A stretch of DNA of 64,000 bases from an uncultured Collinsella sp. (GTDB taxonomy: Bacteria > Actinomycetota > Coriobacteriia > Coriobacteriales > Coriobacteriaceae). The position numbers were made by a program, and so were the translations under genes. The notes below the pieces were generated by a model, which saw nothing but the letters and a program-made list of their open reading frames with translations, had not been told where the DNA came from and searched no databases. Location of the stretch: positions 1 through 64,000 of the forward strand of contig CAAFZX010000043.1 in the NCBI GenBank assembly GCA_900767675.1, in the 5' to 3' direction. This document shows positions 25,629 to 34,041 of the stretch, one piece after another (within the stretch, counting starts at the first letter, position 1; each line of letters opens with the position of its first letter).

Positions 25629-25756
25629 GACCTGGGCGGGCGTATGGGGCAACATCGCCTGCTCGGGCAGTCCTGCGCAAGACGGAGGCCACATTAAGTG
25701 GCCTCCTTTGCGTGCGGAACTCGCGATCGATGTTGCCCCATACGCCCGCCCAGGTC
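25629..25756. repeat. 128-base element with perfect 29-bp inverted arms
   Basis: GACCTGGGCGGGCGTATG-GGGCAACATCG (25629-25657) is repeated exactly as its reverse complement at 25728-25756. Inside lies the terminator hairpin GGAGGCCAC-ATTAA-GTGGCCTCC-TTTG (25684-25710), which probably ends pcrA transcription. Confidence 0.88.
25684..25710 (+). terminator. rho-independent terminator of pcrA
   Basis: A 9-bp perfect stem with a 5-base loop and a short T-run, nested inside the larger palindrome. Confidence 0.7.
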
Positions 25757-25841
25757 CTTAGATAACGTTGCTTGCGAACGTCGCTCTGCTCGTTCGCTTT
25801 TTGATCTGGAGAGCCGGGTGGGCTGATATATAGATATGAGT

Positions 25842-25875
25842 AGGGGCTCTCCCGTACATGGACGGGGGAGCCCCT
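25842..25875. terminator. terminator hairpin downstream of manA
   Basis: GGGGCTCTCCCGT and ACGGGGGAGCCCC pair around a 6-base loop; it lies 27 bases beyond the manA stop on the minus strand. Confidence 0.7.
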
Positions 25876-25901
25876 TGTTGCGTTTGGGTTGTTGTTGCGA
25901 T

Positions 25902-26834
25902 CTAGAGGTGGCTGATAATCAGTTCCATATTGCCCTCGAGCTCAATCTTGTCCACGGTACTCGGAGCCAGCAGGTGGCTTCCCTTGTGGACAGGGTCGCC
26001 GCAGATAGTGCCTTCGCCGTCGATGACCGATAGGCACATGAAAGGCCAGCGCTGGTCCAAGGTCTTGCTGCCGTTCACACGCACGCGGTCTACGGTGTAG
26101 CAGGAGTTAGATTCGAGCTCGGTCACGCCGTCGACCTCGGGCGCGGTCACGGTACCGTCGGTCGGGGCCTGAACATCAAAATCGATGCAGTCGAGGCTCT
26201 GCTCAATGTGCAGCGGGCGGAGCTTGCCGTCGGTGCCGGGGCGGTCGTAGTCGTACAGGCGATAGGTCACGTCGCTCGACTGCTGCGTCTCCAAAATGAG
26301 CGTGCCGGTCTTGATGGCGTGCACGGTGCCGGAGTCGATCTGGAAAAAGTCGCCCTTGTGGATGGGCAGCACGTTAAGCATGTCGTCCCAGCGGCCGTCC
26401 TCGATCATCTGCGCGGCCTCGGCGCGGTCCTTGGCGCGCTGGCCGACGATGATCGTGGCGCCGGGCTCGCAGTCCAGCACGTACCAGCATTCGGTCTTGC
26501 CCAGGCTGCCGTTCTCGTGCTCGGCGGCGTACTCGTCGTTGGGGTGAATCTGAATCGAAAGGTCGTCCTTGGCGTCCAGAATCTTAATGAGCAGCGGGAA
26601 CTCCTTGCCCTCGCAGTTGCCAAAGAGCTCACGGTGCTCGTCCCACAGCCACGACAGCGTGTGGCCGGCATACGGACCCTCCGCAATTTGGCAGTCGCCG
26701 TTGGGGTGGGCCGAGATGGCCCAGCACTCGCCGATGGGACCCTCGGGAATGTCGTAACCAAATACGGTTTCGAGCTGGCGGCCGCCCCAGATCTTCTCGT
26801 GGAAGATCGGCGTCAGTTTAATCAAATCGGACAT
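25902..26834 (-). CDS. manA: mannose-6-phosphate isomerase, class I
   Basis: The 310-residue cupin enzyme interconverts mannose-6-phosphate and fructose-6-phosphate. Zinc-binding and active-site segments are QIHPNDEYAAEHE, LGKTECWYVL and SGTVHAIKTGTLILETQQ, with YRLYDYDR close behind. The length matches the short Gram-positive ManA. The start at 26834 has GGGAG seven bases upstream. It is transcribed in the same direction as the GntR gene located upstream (75 bases between them), so the two may be co-transcribed. Confidence 0.92.
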   Translation of the reverse strand: MSDLIKLTPIFHEKIWGGRQLETVFGYDIPEGPIGECWAISAHPNGDCQIAEGPYAGHTLSWLWDEHRELFGNCEGKEFPLLIKILDAKDDLSIQIHPNDEYAAEHENGSLGKTECWYVLDCEPGATIIVGQRAKDRAEAAQMIEDGRWDDMLNVLPIHKGDFFQIDSGTVHAIKTGTLILETQQSSDVTYRLYDYDRPGTDGKLRPLHIEQSLDCIDFDVQAPTDGTVTAPEVDGVTELESNSCYTVDRVRVNGSKTLDQRWPFMCLSVIDGEGTICGDPVHKGSHLLAPSTVDKIELEGNMELIISHL

Positions 26835-26909
26835 GTTCATACTCCCATGGTGTTGCGCGGCCGCCCACTCTAAACGAGCTGTAACGAGCGCCCGCATGAC
26901 TACAAAAAC

Positions 26910-27629
26910 CTATGCCAACGTTACGTTGTGCAGCTCAAAGCGGTCGCCAACATTGCGCGAGATCGAATGCTCAAAGGCGGTGCCGCTATCCAAAAAGCCA
27001 ATCTGGTTGAGCTCGAGCAGGGGAGAGCCGGGCTTGGTGTCCAGGCGCTCAGCCTCTTCCTCGGTTGCCGCTACGGCACGGATCGTGCGGTGGAAGCTCG
27101 AAATCTTCAGCCCGCATTGCTCGCGGATGAAGCTATAGACCGATCCGTATAGATCCTTCTTTTTTAGACCTGGAATCAGCTCGAGCGGCATGTAGGTGTA
27201 CTCGATAACGATGGGCTTTTCGTCGACCTGGCGCACGCGCACGATGTGATAGGCAAAGTCATCCTCGGCAATTCCCAGCTGAGCGGCGACGTCCGCCGGT
27301 GGATTGACAATCGAGAAATCGTAGACCACCGAGGTCACCTTCTCCCCGCGGTGCTCATGCGAAAAGCCCTGGGCGCGGTCGTTCTTGCCCTGAAAAAACG
27401 CCTGGCCGGGAAGCCCCGCCGTGTCCTTAACGTAGGTACCCGATCCGCGCCGGCTGGTAATAAGACCTTCTTCGGTGATCTGCTCAATAGCTCGTTTGAC
27501 GGTGATTTTAGAAACGCTATAGAGCTCGCAGAACTCAACGACGGTGGGCAGCTTGTCGCCCGGCTTCAGCGAGCCGTCCTCGATGCTTCGACGGATATCC
27601 GCAGCTATCGCCTCGTATTTGGGAATCAT
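26910..27629 (-). CDS. GntR/HutC-family transcriptional regulator
   Basis: The 239-residue regulator has an N-terminal winged helix (residues 1-70: KYEAIAADIRRSIEDGSLKP, then FCELYSVSKITVKRAIEQI) and a C-terminal UTRA ligand-binding domain (about 90-235), which senses a phosphorylated sugar or similar metabolite. AAGGAGGTTCC precedes the ATG. It is divergent from the beta-glucoside PTS operon and upstream of manA, so it probably controls one or both. A palindromic ACATATATGT (27644-27653) in the divergent region is a candidate operator. Confidence 0.9.
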   Translation of the reverse strand: MIPKYEAIAADIRRSIEDGSLKPGDKLPTVVEFCELYSVSKITVKRAIEQITEEGLITSRRGSGTYVKDTAGLPGQAFFQGKNDRAQGFSHEHRGEKVTSVVYDFSIVNPPADVAAQLGIAEDDFAYHIVRVRQVDEKPIVIEYTYMPLELIPGLKKKDLYGSVYSFIREQCGLKISSFHRTIRAVAATEEEAERLDTKPGSPLLELNQIGFLDSGTAFEHSISRNVGDRFELHNVTLA

Positions 27630-27806
27630 GGAACCTCCTTTCCGACATATATGTATGCGCAAGTAAGTATAACCCCCACGAGGCACCCATATTACTTTTA
27701 TATAAGAAGTCCGAGAAAGAAAAAAGAAAAAGACGCTTTACTTATGAAATTAGAGCGCTATAGTTATGGGCAACGAACGGAACCTGCCGTGCGACAGGCA
27801 GGCCGT

Positions 27807-27896
27807 TTGGGGACGGTTTTGTTTTGGCGGGCTGGATATCCAGATAACCGGCGCGCGCCCGCGGCGGATAACCCGCCAAGGCAAACCCGTCTCCAA
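27807..27896 (+). promoter_or_regulatory. structured leader of the beta-glucoside operon
   Basis: TTGGGGACGGTTTTGTTTTG-GCGGG (27807-27831) pairs with CCCGCCAAGGCAAACC-CGTCTCCAA (27872-27896) with a few mismatches, enclosing CTGGATATCCAG. It ends 34 bases before the first gene. It may be a leader hairpin or another REP-like insertion. Confidence 0.5.
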
Positions 27897-27930
27897 CCGG
27901 AAGCTCTAGAACACGAAAGCGAGGACTTCG

Positions 27931-29331
27931 ATGGCACAGTATCAGTTGCCCGATGACTTCTTCTTTGGCGCTGCCATGTCCGGCCCGCAGACTGAGGGCC
28001 AGTGGAACCAGGGCGGCAAGCTCGAGAATTTGTGGGATACTTGGTCCATCCAGGATCTGGGTTCGTTCTACAACCGCGTTGGCTCGTATGCCGGCAATGA
28101 CTTTATGGCCAAGTACCAGGAGGACCTTCGCATTATGAAGGACCTGGGCCTGGATACCTACCGCACCTCCATCCAGTGGAGTCGCCTGCTCGATGCCGAC
28201 GGCAACCTGAATGAGGAGGGCGCCGCGTGGTATCACGAGCTATTACGCGCCTCTCGTGAGGCCGGTCTGGAGCCGTTCGTCAACCTGTACCACTTTGACA
28301 TGCCCACCTACCTCTTTGACCGTGGTGGTTGGGAGAGCCGTGAGGTCGTCGAGGCGTACGCTCATTACGCCGACGTTGCCTTCCGTGAGTTTGGCCAGGA
28401 GATTAAGTACTGGTTCACCTTTAACGAGCCCATCGTCGAGCCCGAGCAGCGCTACCAGGAGGGCGTGTGGTTCCCGCAGCTCCATGACTATAGCCGCGCT
28501 CGTACCGTGCAATATCACATCTCGCTGGCGCACGCACTGGCCGTGGCCAACTACCGTCGTGCCTATGACGAGGGCGCCGTCCGTGCCGATGCCAAGATCG
28601 GTATGATTAACTGCTTTACCCCGGTCTACACCAAGGAGAACCCCAGCGAGGCAGACCTCGAGGCCGTGCGTATGACCAGCGGTATCAACAATCGCTGGTG
28701 GCTTGACCTTATTACCAAGGGCGAGCTTCCCGCCGACGTGCTCGAAAGCCTGGCCGAGGGCGGCGTAAAGCTTCCGTTCCGTGCCGGCGACCAAGAGATT
28801 CTCAAGCAGGGCGTTGTCGACTGGCTCGGCTGCAACTACTACCATCCCACGCGCGTTCAGGCTCCGGCGAGCAAGGTCGACCAGTACGGCCTGCCGCACT
28901 TTGCCGACGAGTACGTGTGGCCCGACGCCGTGATGAACGAGAGCCGCGGCTGGGAGATCTACCCGCAGGGACTCTACGACTTTGGCATGGACTGCATTAA
29001 GAACTATCCCGATCTTGAGTGGTTTGTATCCGAGAACGGTATCGGCATCATGGACGAATACAAGAACCGTGACGCCGAGGGCACCATTCAGGACGATTAC
29101 CGCGTCGACTTTGTGCGCCAGCACCTGGAGTGGGTTGCCAAGGCAATCGCCGAGGGCGCCAAATGCCGCGGATATCACTACTGGGCCGTTATCGATAACT
29201 GGTCTTGGGCGAATGCCTTTAAGAACCGTTACGGCTTTGTCGAGGTCGACCTCATGGACGGCTACAAGCGCCGCCTTAAGAAGTCGGCAGCTTGGCTCAA
29301 GCAGGTCGCAACGACCCACGTGGTCGACTAG
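27931..29331 (+). CDS. glycoside hydrolase family 1 (6-phospho-beta-glucosidase type)
   Basis: The 466-residue TIM-barrel enzyme hydrolyses beta-glucosides that the PTS has phosphorylated on entry. The acid/base is Glu166 in WFTFNEPIVEP and the nucleophile Glu368 in WFVSENGIG; YRTSIQWSRL is also conserved. Its place as first gene of a lactose/cellobiose-type PTS operon supports a phosphorylated disaccharide or aryl-glucoside as substrate rather than a free sugar. GAGGA precedes the ATG. Confidence 0.93.
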   Translation: MAQYQLPDDFFFGAAMSGPQTEGQWNQGGKLENLWDTWSIQDLGSFYNRVGSYAGNDFMAKYQEDLRIMKDLGLDTYRTSIQWSRLLDADGNLNEEGAAWYHELLRASREAGLEPFVNLYHFDMPTYLFDRGGWESREVVEAYAHYADVAFREFGQEIKYWFTFNEPIVEPEQRYQEGVWFPQLHDYSRARTVQYHISLAHALAVANYRRAYDEGAVRADAKIGMINCFTPVYTKENPSEADLEAVRMTSGINNRWWLDLITKGELPADVLESLAEGGVKLPFRAGDQEILKQGVVDWLGCNYYHPTRVQAPASKVDQYGLPHFADEYVWPDAVMNESRGWEIYPQGLYDFGMDCIKNYPDLEWFVSENGIGIMDEYKNRDAEGTIQDDYRVDFVRQHLEWVAKAIAEGAKCRGYHYWAVIDNWSWANAFKNRYGFVEVDLMDGYKRRLKKSAAWLKQVATTHVVD

Positions 29332-29451
29332 CGATCGGGCGAGCGTCCAGACCGCGCGCCGTCGCGCGCAAAACATGGCACATCTGGTGGCAGAGGGCGA
29401 CAGACCACCGTGCGCATAGGAAAAGGCCGGATTTGAAAGTTAGGAGCAATC

Positions 29452-30804
29452 ATGGCCAGTGACAACGGAAAGAGCTTCCTCGACAAGTTTGCCGAGGTCT
29501 CTGCGAAGGTGGGAAACCAGGTTCACCTGCGTTCCCTGCGCGATGCCTTCGCGACCATCACGCCGCTCTATATCCTTGCGGGTATCGCGGTTCTTATCAA
29601 CAACGTCGTATTCCCTCTGTTCCCGCTCGATGCGGCGGGCCTTGCCAACCTTCAGACCTGGGGTTCGGCAATTACGCTGGGCACCCTCAACGTCTCTGCC
29701 ATTATCTTGGCAGGATTGATTGGCTACAGCCTCGCTAAGAACAAGCGCTTCGATAACCCGCTTGCCTGCGTGGTTGTCGCCATTTCCGCTTTCGTCATCA
29801 TGATGCCGCAGCAGATCACCGCCACGCTTGCCGCCACGAGCCCGCTGCTCACCGACAAAATCACTTCTGCCGAGGTCACGGGCGCCCTTTCGACCGCCAA
29901 CACCGGCACCAACGGTCTGTTCTCGGCTATTATCATCGCCCTGCTCTCCGTTACGCTCTTCATCAAGATCTCTGGCGTCGAGAAGCTTAAGGTCAAACTG
30001 GGCGAGGGCGTGCCCCCCGCGGTCTCCAATTCCTTTAACGTCATGATCCCGATGCTGCTCAACCTCTCGATCTTCGCTGTTGCCTCGGCTCTGCTCGCCG
30101 TGTGCGCCGGTACCGATCTGTGTACCATCATCTCCACGTGCATTTCCAACCCGCTCAAGAGCATCATGAACGCCGGACCGTGGGCCGTTATCCTCATCTA
30201 CACCCTTGCGAACCTGCTGTTCTGCGTCGGTATTCACCAGTCCACCATCTCTGGCGCTACCGTCGAGCCGATCCTGACCATGCTCATCGTCGACAACATG
30301 GCTACCTTTGCCGCCGGCGGCACCATCCAGCCCGATCACTACATGAACATGCAGATCGTCAACAGCTTCGCCCTCATCGGCGGCTCGGGCTGCACCCTCA
30401 TGCTCCTGCTCGATACCTTCCTGTTCTCCAAGAACAAGGCTTCCAAGACTGTTGCCAAGATGGCTATCGTTCCTGGCCTGTTCAACATCAACGAGCCGGT
30501 CATCTACGGTTACCCCATCGTGTACAACCTGCCGCTCATGATTCCGTTCGTGCTGCTTCCCGACCTGTTCATCGGCGTCACCTATGGTCTGACCTGCGCG
30601 GGCATCATCAGCCCTTGCATCGCCCAGGTGCCTTGGACTATGCCTCCCGTTATTAACGCCCTGCTTGCCACGGGCTTCGACTGGCGTGCTGGCGTGTGGC
30701 AGGCTCTCGAGCTTGTCATCGGCATGGCCGTCTACCTGCCCTTTATGAGGATCTCCGAGAAGGCCATTGCCAAGCAGGAGGCTCTTGCCGAGCAGAACGC
30801 TTAA
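29452..30804 (+). CDS. PTS EIIC, lactose/cellobiose family
   Basis: The 450-residue integral membrane permease has about ten hydrophobic segments and the EIIC family landmarks: a cytoplasmic N-terminus with LRDAFATITPLYILAGI, the GIHQSTISGATVEP segment around residue 260 and FNINEPVIYGYPIVYNLPLM around 343-362, which holds the sugar-binding glutamate. It translocates the sugar while EIIB phosphorylates it. AGGAG precedes the ATG. Confidence 0.93.
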   Translation: MASDNGKSFLDKFAEVSAKVGNQVHLRSLRDAFATITPLYILAGIAVLINNVVFPLFPLDAAGLANLQTWGSAITLGTLNVSAIILAGLIGYSLAKNKRFDNPLACVVVAISAFVIMMPQQITATLAATSPLLTDKITSAEVTGALSTANTGTNGLFSAIIIALLSVTLFIKISGVEKLKVKLGEGVPPAVSNSFNVMIPMLLNLSIFAVASALLAVCAGTDLCTIISTCISNPLKSIMNAGPWAVILIYTLANLLFCVGIHQSTISGATVEPILTMLIVDNMATFAAGGTIQPDHYMNMQIVNSFALIGGSGCTLMLLLDTFLFSKNKASKTVAKMAIVPGLFNINEPVIYGYPIVYNLPLMIPFVLLPDLFIGVTYGLTCAGIISPCIAQVPWTMPPVINALLATGFDWRAGVWQALELVIGMAVYLPFMRISEKAIAKQEALAEQNA

Positions 30805-30957
30805 ACGCCGTTCTCCCTTCCACCGTTGCGGGCGCCGGTGCGCGGTGCCGGGGCCCGCGGCTCTTCTCCTGTGTAAAGCTGCAGGGGGCGGGCACAATAG
30901 CCGCAAGGAATAAAACCAGTTGTCGTCTGCGCGCCGCGCAGTTATAAGGAGGAAACC

Positions 30958-31260
30958 ATGAAGAAGATCATGCTTTGCTGCAACGCCGGCATGTCTACGA
31001 GCCTGCTGGTCCAGAAGATGCAGTCCGAGGTCGCGAGCCGCGGTCTGGACATCGAGGTCGAGGCCCGTCCCATGAACGAGGCCCACGATCACCTGGACGA
31101 GTGCGACATCTTGCTGCTCGGCCCGCAGATCGGCTACACCAAGGGCGATTTTGAGAAGGAGGCCGCCGGCCGTTTCCCGGTCGAGGTCATCAACATGGTC
31201 GATTACGGCCGTATGAACGCCGCCGGCATCATCGACCACTGCGTCAGCGTGATGGGCTAG
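30958..31260 (+). CDS. PTS EIIB, lactose/cellobiose family
   Basis: The 100-residue protein starts MKKIMLCCNAGMSTSLLVQK; Cys8 followed by NAGMSTS is the phosphocysteine loop of the CelA/ChbB group. It receives phosphate from EIIA and passes it to the sugar on EIIC. AAGGAGG precedes the ATG, 153 bases after EIIC. Confidence 0.93.
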   Translation: MKKIMLCCNAGMSTSLLVQKMQSEVASRGLDIEVEARPMNEAHDHLDECDILLLGPQIGYTKGDFEKEAAGRFPVEVINMVDYGRMNAAGIIDHCVSVMG

Positions 31261-31269
31261 GTGCACCAC

Positions 31270-31602
31270 ATGGAGGATATGAACGAGCTGCAGATGACCT
31301 GCTTCGAGATCATCAGCTACGTCGGTACCGCCAAGAGCATGTACATCAATGCCGTGCAAAAGGCCAAGGAGGGCGATTTTGACGCCGCCGAGGAACTTAT
31401 CAAGCAGGGCGACGAGGCTTACAACGGTGGCCACGATGTCCATATGGGACTCCTTAAGAAGGAGGCCAACGGCGAGCGTAACGGCGAGGCTCCGCTAATT
31501 TTGCTGCATGCCGAGGACCAGATGGCCGGCACCGAGACCATGCGCGTCATGGCCACGGAGCTCATCGAGGTTCACAAACAGTTGCAGGCACTTAAGGCCT
31601 AG
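31270..31602 (+). CDS. PTS EIIA, lactose/cellobiose family
   Basis: The 110-residue all-helical protein has the family pattern: CFEIISYVGTAKSMYINAVQ in helix 1 and LILLHAEDQMAGTETMR with the phosphorylated histidine in the third helix. It takes phosphate from HPr. An upstream GTG at 31261 is directly after the EIIB stop and could be used instead; the ATG at 31270 gives the more usual N-terminus. It is tightly linked to EIIB. Confidence 0.9.
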   Translation: MEDMNELQMTCFEIISYVGTAKSMYINAVQKAKEGDFDAAEELIKQGDEAYNGGHDVHMGLLKKEANGERNGEAPLILLHAEDQMAGTETMRVMATELIEVHKQLQALKA

Positions 31603-31725
31603 TCAGCGTTATCGCCGCGGCGGACCGTGCGGTCCAACAGACAATACAGTCCCTTTGACGGGCGCCGGGAGTCTCCGCCTCCCGGCACCTTTTCTATCAA
31701 GATTCATATATGGGGGAGATCGATC

Positions 31726-32409
31726 GTGAGACGGGGAATGGAGTACAACCCGCGCTATTACCAGATGCGCGAGTTTCAGCTCGAGCGCATGCTTGCAATC
31801 ATGCGTGCGAACCAGGACGCTAAGCCGGGCGGCGTGGTGTTCTTTGGCGATTCGCTGACGGAGTTTTGCGACGTGGAGCGCTGGTATCCCGGCATGGGCG
31901 CCTATAACTGCGGCATCGGCGGCGGCACCTCGCAGGAGCTTCTGTGGATGGTCGACGAGGGCGTGGTCAAGTATCGCCCGTGCGCCGTGGTGATTATGGT
32001 GGGCACCAACGACATGGGCAATACCCTCATGGGCTCGCCCAAAGACATTGCCTTCAACATTCGCGAGATCGTGGAGATGATTTTGGGCTGCCTGCCGGCG
32101 TGCCGCGTGCTCGTCTGCTCGCCCATGCCCTGCATCGAGCGCCTGGAAGGCAGGGCGAGCGGCAAGGACGTGCTACGCTCCAACGACCTGCTGAGCCGGG
32201 TATTGCCGCAGTGCCGCGATATGATCCGCGACGAGCGGGTGGCTTTTGTCGACGTGACGCCCGCGTTTTTTGACGAGGACGGACGCCAGCGCGAGGAGCT
32301 GTATCGCGAGGGCGACGGCCTTCATATCAACGACGAGGGCTATCGCGCGCTGACGGGGATTGTGCGTCCTGCGCTCGAGGAGTTGCTGGCAAAGACGGAT
32401 ATGGATTAG
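31726..32409 (+). CDS. SGNH/GDSL-family hydrolase
   Basis: The 227-residue esterase-like protein carries the SGNH blocks: VVFFGDSLTEF (nucleophile Ser43), the glycine in YNCGIGGGTSQE, VGTNDMGN with the asparagine, and DGLHINDEGY with the catalytic Asp and His. No signal peptide is visible, so it acts in the cytoplasm, perhaps removing acyl groups from sugars imported by the PTS around it. The GTG at 31726 was chosen because GGGGGAG lies seven bases upstream, while the ATG at 31738 has poor spacing. Confidence 0.88.
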   Translation: MRRGMEYNPRYYQMREFQLERMLAIMRANQDAKPGGVVFFGDSLTEFCDVERWYPGMGAYNCGIGGGTSQELLWMVDEGVVKYRPCAVVIMVGTNDMGNTLMGSPKDIAFNIREIVEMILGCLPACRVLVCSPMPCIERLEGRASGKDVLRSNDLLSRVLPQCRDMIRDERVAFVDVTPAFFDEDGRQREELYREGDGLHINDEGYRALTGIVRPALEELLAKTDMD

Positions 32410-32418
32410 GAGATAGCT

Positions 32419-32727
32419 ATGAAGAACATTTTGCTTTGTTGCGGTGGCGGCATGTCGACGAGCCTGCTGGTGCAAAAGATGCAGCACGAGGCGGAGAGCC
32501 GTGGCTTGAAGATCAATATCGAGGCGCTTCCGGTGAGCGAGGCGTCCGACCATCTGGACGGCGTGGGCGTTTTGCTGCTCGCCCCGCAGGTGGCGTACGC
32601 GCGCGTGAATATCGAGGGCGATCTGGAGCGCGCGGGCGTGAAGCTCGTGATGCTCGACATGCTGGACTTCGGTCGCATGAATGCGCCTAAGATCCTGGAT
32701 CAAGCCATCGCTGCGATGGAGGGATAG
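32419..32727 (+). CDS. second PTS EIIB, lactose/cellobiose family
   Basis: The 102-residue protein (MKNILLCCGGGMSTSLLVQK, phosphocysteine at residue 8) is clearly similar to the EIIB at 30958 along its whole length and probably arose by duplication. It lies nine bases after the SGNH gene and before the terminator at 32737-32775. With only one EIIC in the operon, either the two EIIBs share it or this one serves another permease. Confidence 0.9.
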   Translation: MKNILLCCGGGMSTSLLVQKMQHEAESRGLKINIEALPVSEASDHLDGVGVLLLAPQVAYARVNIEGDLERAGVKLVMLDMLDFGRMNAPKILDQAIAAMEG

Positions 32728-32736
32728 CGTCCCCGG

Positions 32737-32775
32737 AACGGCCCGTGCGCGGATGAACGCGTGCGGGCCGTTTTT
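32737..32775 (+). terminator. terminator of the beta-glucoside PTS operon
   Basis: AACGGCCCG and CGGGCCGTT form the main stem, extended by GCGC / GCGT-like pairs, followed by TTTTTA. Confidence 0.85.
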
Positions 32776-32912
32776 ATTCGCGAGTTGTTTAAACATTTGC
32801 TAAAAATGTGCGAGCTCGGCGACGCGTTTCGCCTGTGCGAGCGGTACCATACAGGCAATGTATGCGTCCGCGATCCTGTGCCGCGGACCCAATTCTCGAA
32901 AGGTGGGCTCCC

Positions 32913-33866
32913 ATGGAACCTAAGCAGTACTACATCGGCATCGACGTTGGCGGCACCTCGGTTAAGGAGGGCCTGTTCGACGAAGACGGTAACCTGCTTG
33001 CCAAGGCCAGCGTGCCTACGCCTCCCATCGTTGACGCTGCGGGCTTTGCCGCGGTGACCGAGGCTATTGACCAGGTGGTCGCCAAGGCGCAGATTCCGCG
33101 TGCCTTTGTGGCGGGCATTGGCCTGGCCGTTCCGTGCCCCATCCCGGCATCGGGCGATGCCAAGGTCAAGGCCAACATTGCCATTAACCTGCCCGAGCTG
33201 AGGATCGCCATTCAAAAGCACTGCCCCGACGCGGTCGTTAAGTACGAGAACGATGCCAACGCCGCTGCCATGGGCGAGGCCTGGCTCGGCTCCGCCAAGG
33301 GCGTACAGAACGTGGTGATGGTCACCATTGGTACCGGCGTGGGCGGCGGCGTTATCGTTAACGGCGACGTGGTGTCGGGCGTTGTGGGTGCTGGCGGCGA
33401 GATTGGCCACATGTGCCTGAACCCGGCTGAGGAGCGCACCTGCGGCTGTGGCGGTCATGGCCATCTGGAGCAGTATTCCAGCGCCACTGGCGTGGTGAGC
33501 AACTACCTTGCTGAGTGCAAGAAAGCGGGCGTCGAGCCCATCGAGCTCACCGGGCCTTCTGATTCCAAGGACGTGTTCCAGGCCTGCCGCGAGGGTGACA
33601 AGCTCGCGTTGGCAGCTGCCGATACCATGGCCGACTACCTCGGCCGCGCCCTGGCGCTTATTGCCAACGTGGTCGACCCCGAGATGTTCCTGATCGGCGG
33701 CGGTGCGTCCGCCTCGGCCGATGTCTACCTCGACGCAGTTCGCGAGCACTTCCAGCGCTACGCGCTTTCCGCCTCACGCGAGACGCCCATCAAGGTCGCT
33801 TCGCTCGGCAACGACGCCGGCATCATCGGCGCCGCCTACGTAGCCCTGCGCGCCGCCGGTAAATAA
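32913..33866 (+). CDS. ROK-family sugar kinase (glucokinase-like)
   Basis: The 317-residue ASKHA-fold kinase starts IGIDVGGTSVKEGLFDEDG (phosphate loop 1). The catalytic Asp lies in ENDANAAAMGEAWLG, the second phosphate loop is TIGTGVGGGVIV, and the ROK zinc site is GEIGHMCLNP plus CGCGGHGHLEQ. The family includes glucokinases and N-acetylmannosamine kinases; next to a sugar PTS operon, glucose released from 6-phospho-glucosides is a likely substrate. No DNA-binding domain is present, so it is not a repressor. The start at 32913 follows GAAAGGTGGG. Confidence 0.9.
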   Translation: MEPKQYYIGIDVGGTSVKEGLFDEDGNLLAKASVPTPPIVDAAGFAAVTEAIDQVVAKAQIPRAFVAGIGLAVPCPIPASGDAKVKANIAINLPELRIAIQKHCPDAVVKYENDANAAAMGEAWLGSAKGVQNVVMVTIGTGVGGGVIVNGDVVSGVVGAGGEIGHMCLNPAEERTCGCGGHGHLEQYSSATGVVSNYLAECKKAGVEPIELTGPSDSKDVFQACREGDKLALAAADTMADYLGRALALIANVVDPEMFLIGGGASASADVYLDAVREHFQRYALSASRETPIKVASLGNDAGIIGAAYVALRAAGK

Positions 33867-33878
33867 GTTCGCTCGTTG

Positions 33879-33927
33879 GCGCAAAGGGGACAGGTTACTT
33901 TGCACCAACATGGCGTAAAAGGGACAG
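33879..33927. repeat. REP-like sequence with TTACTTTGCACCA word
   Basis: GGCGCAAAGGGGACAGG, TTACTTTGCACCA and AAAGGGACAGCC follow each other. The central word is shared with 22527-22567, and the GGGGACAG word with other repeats in the window. Confidence 0.6.
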
Positions 33928-34041
33928 CCTTGGCCCCCGTGCCTGCCCCAAAATATGCCGTGGCCCTTCCGTCTGCGAAGGCTCGGCATCGGCGTGCTAC
34001 CATAGCTACGTCCAAGTACACATATCAAGTGGAGGAAACCC

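Noticed and set aside
29440..31443. 667-codon minus-strand frame opposite the PTS EIIC/EIIB genes
   Set aside because: Antisense to clear PTS genes; the product is a low-complexity, charged artefact.
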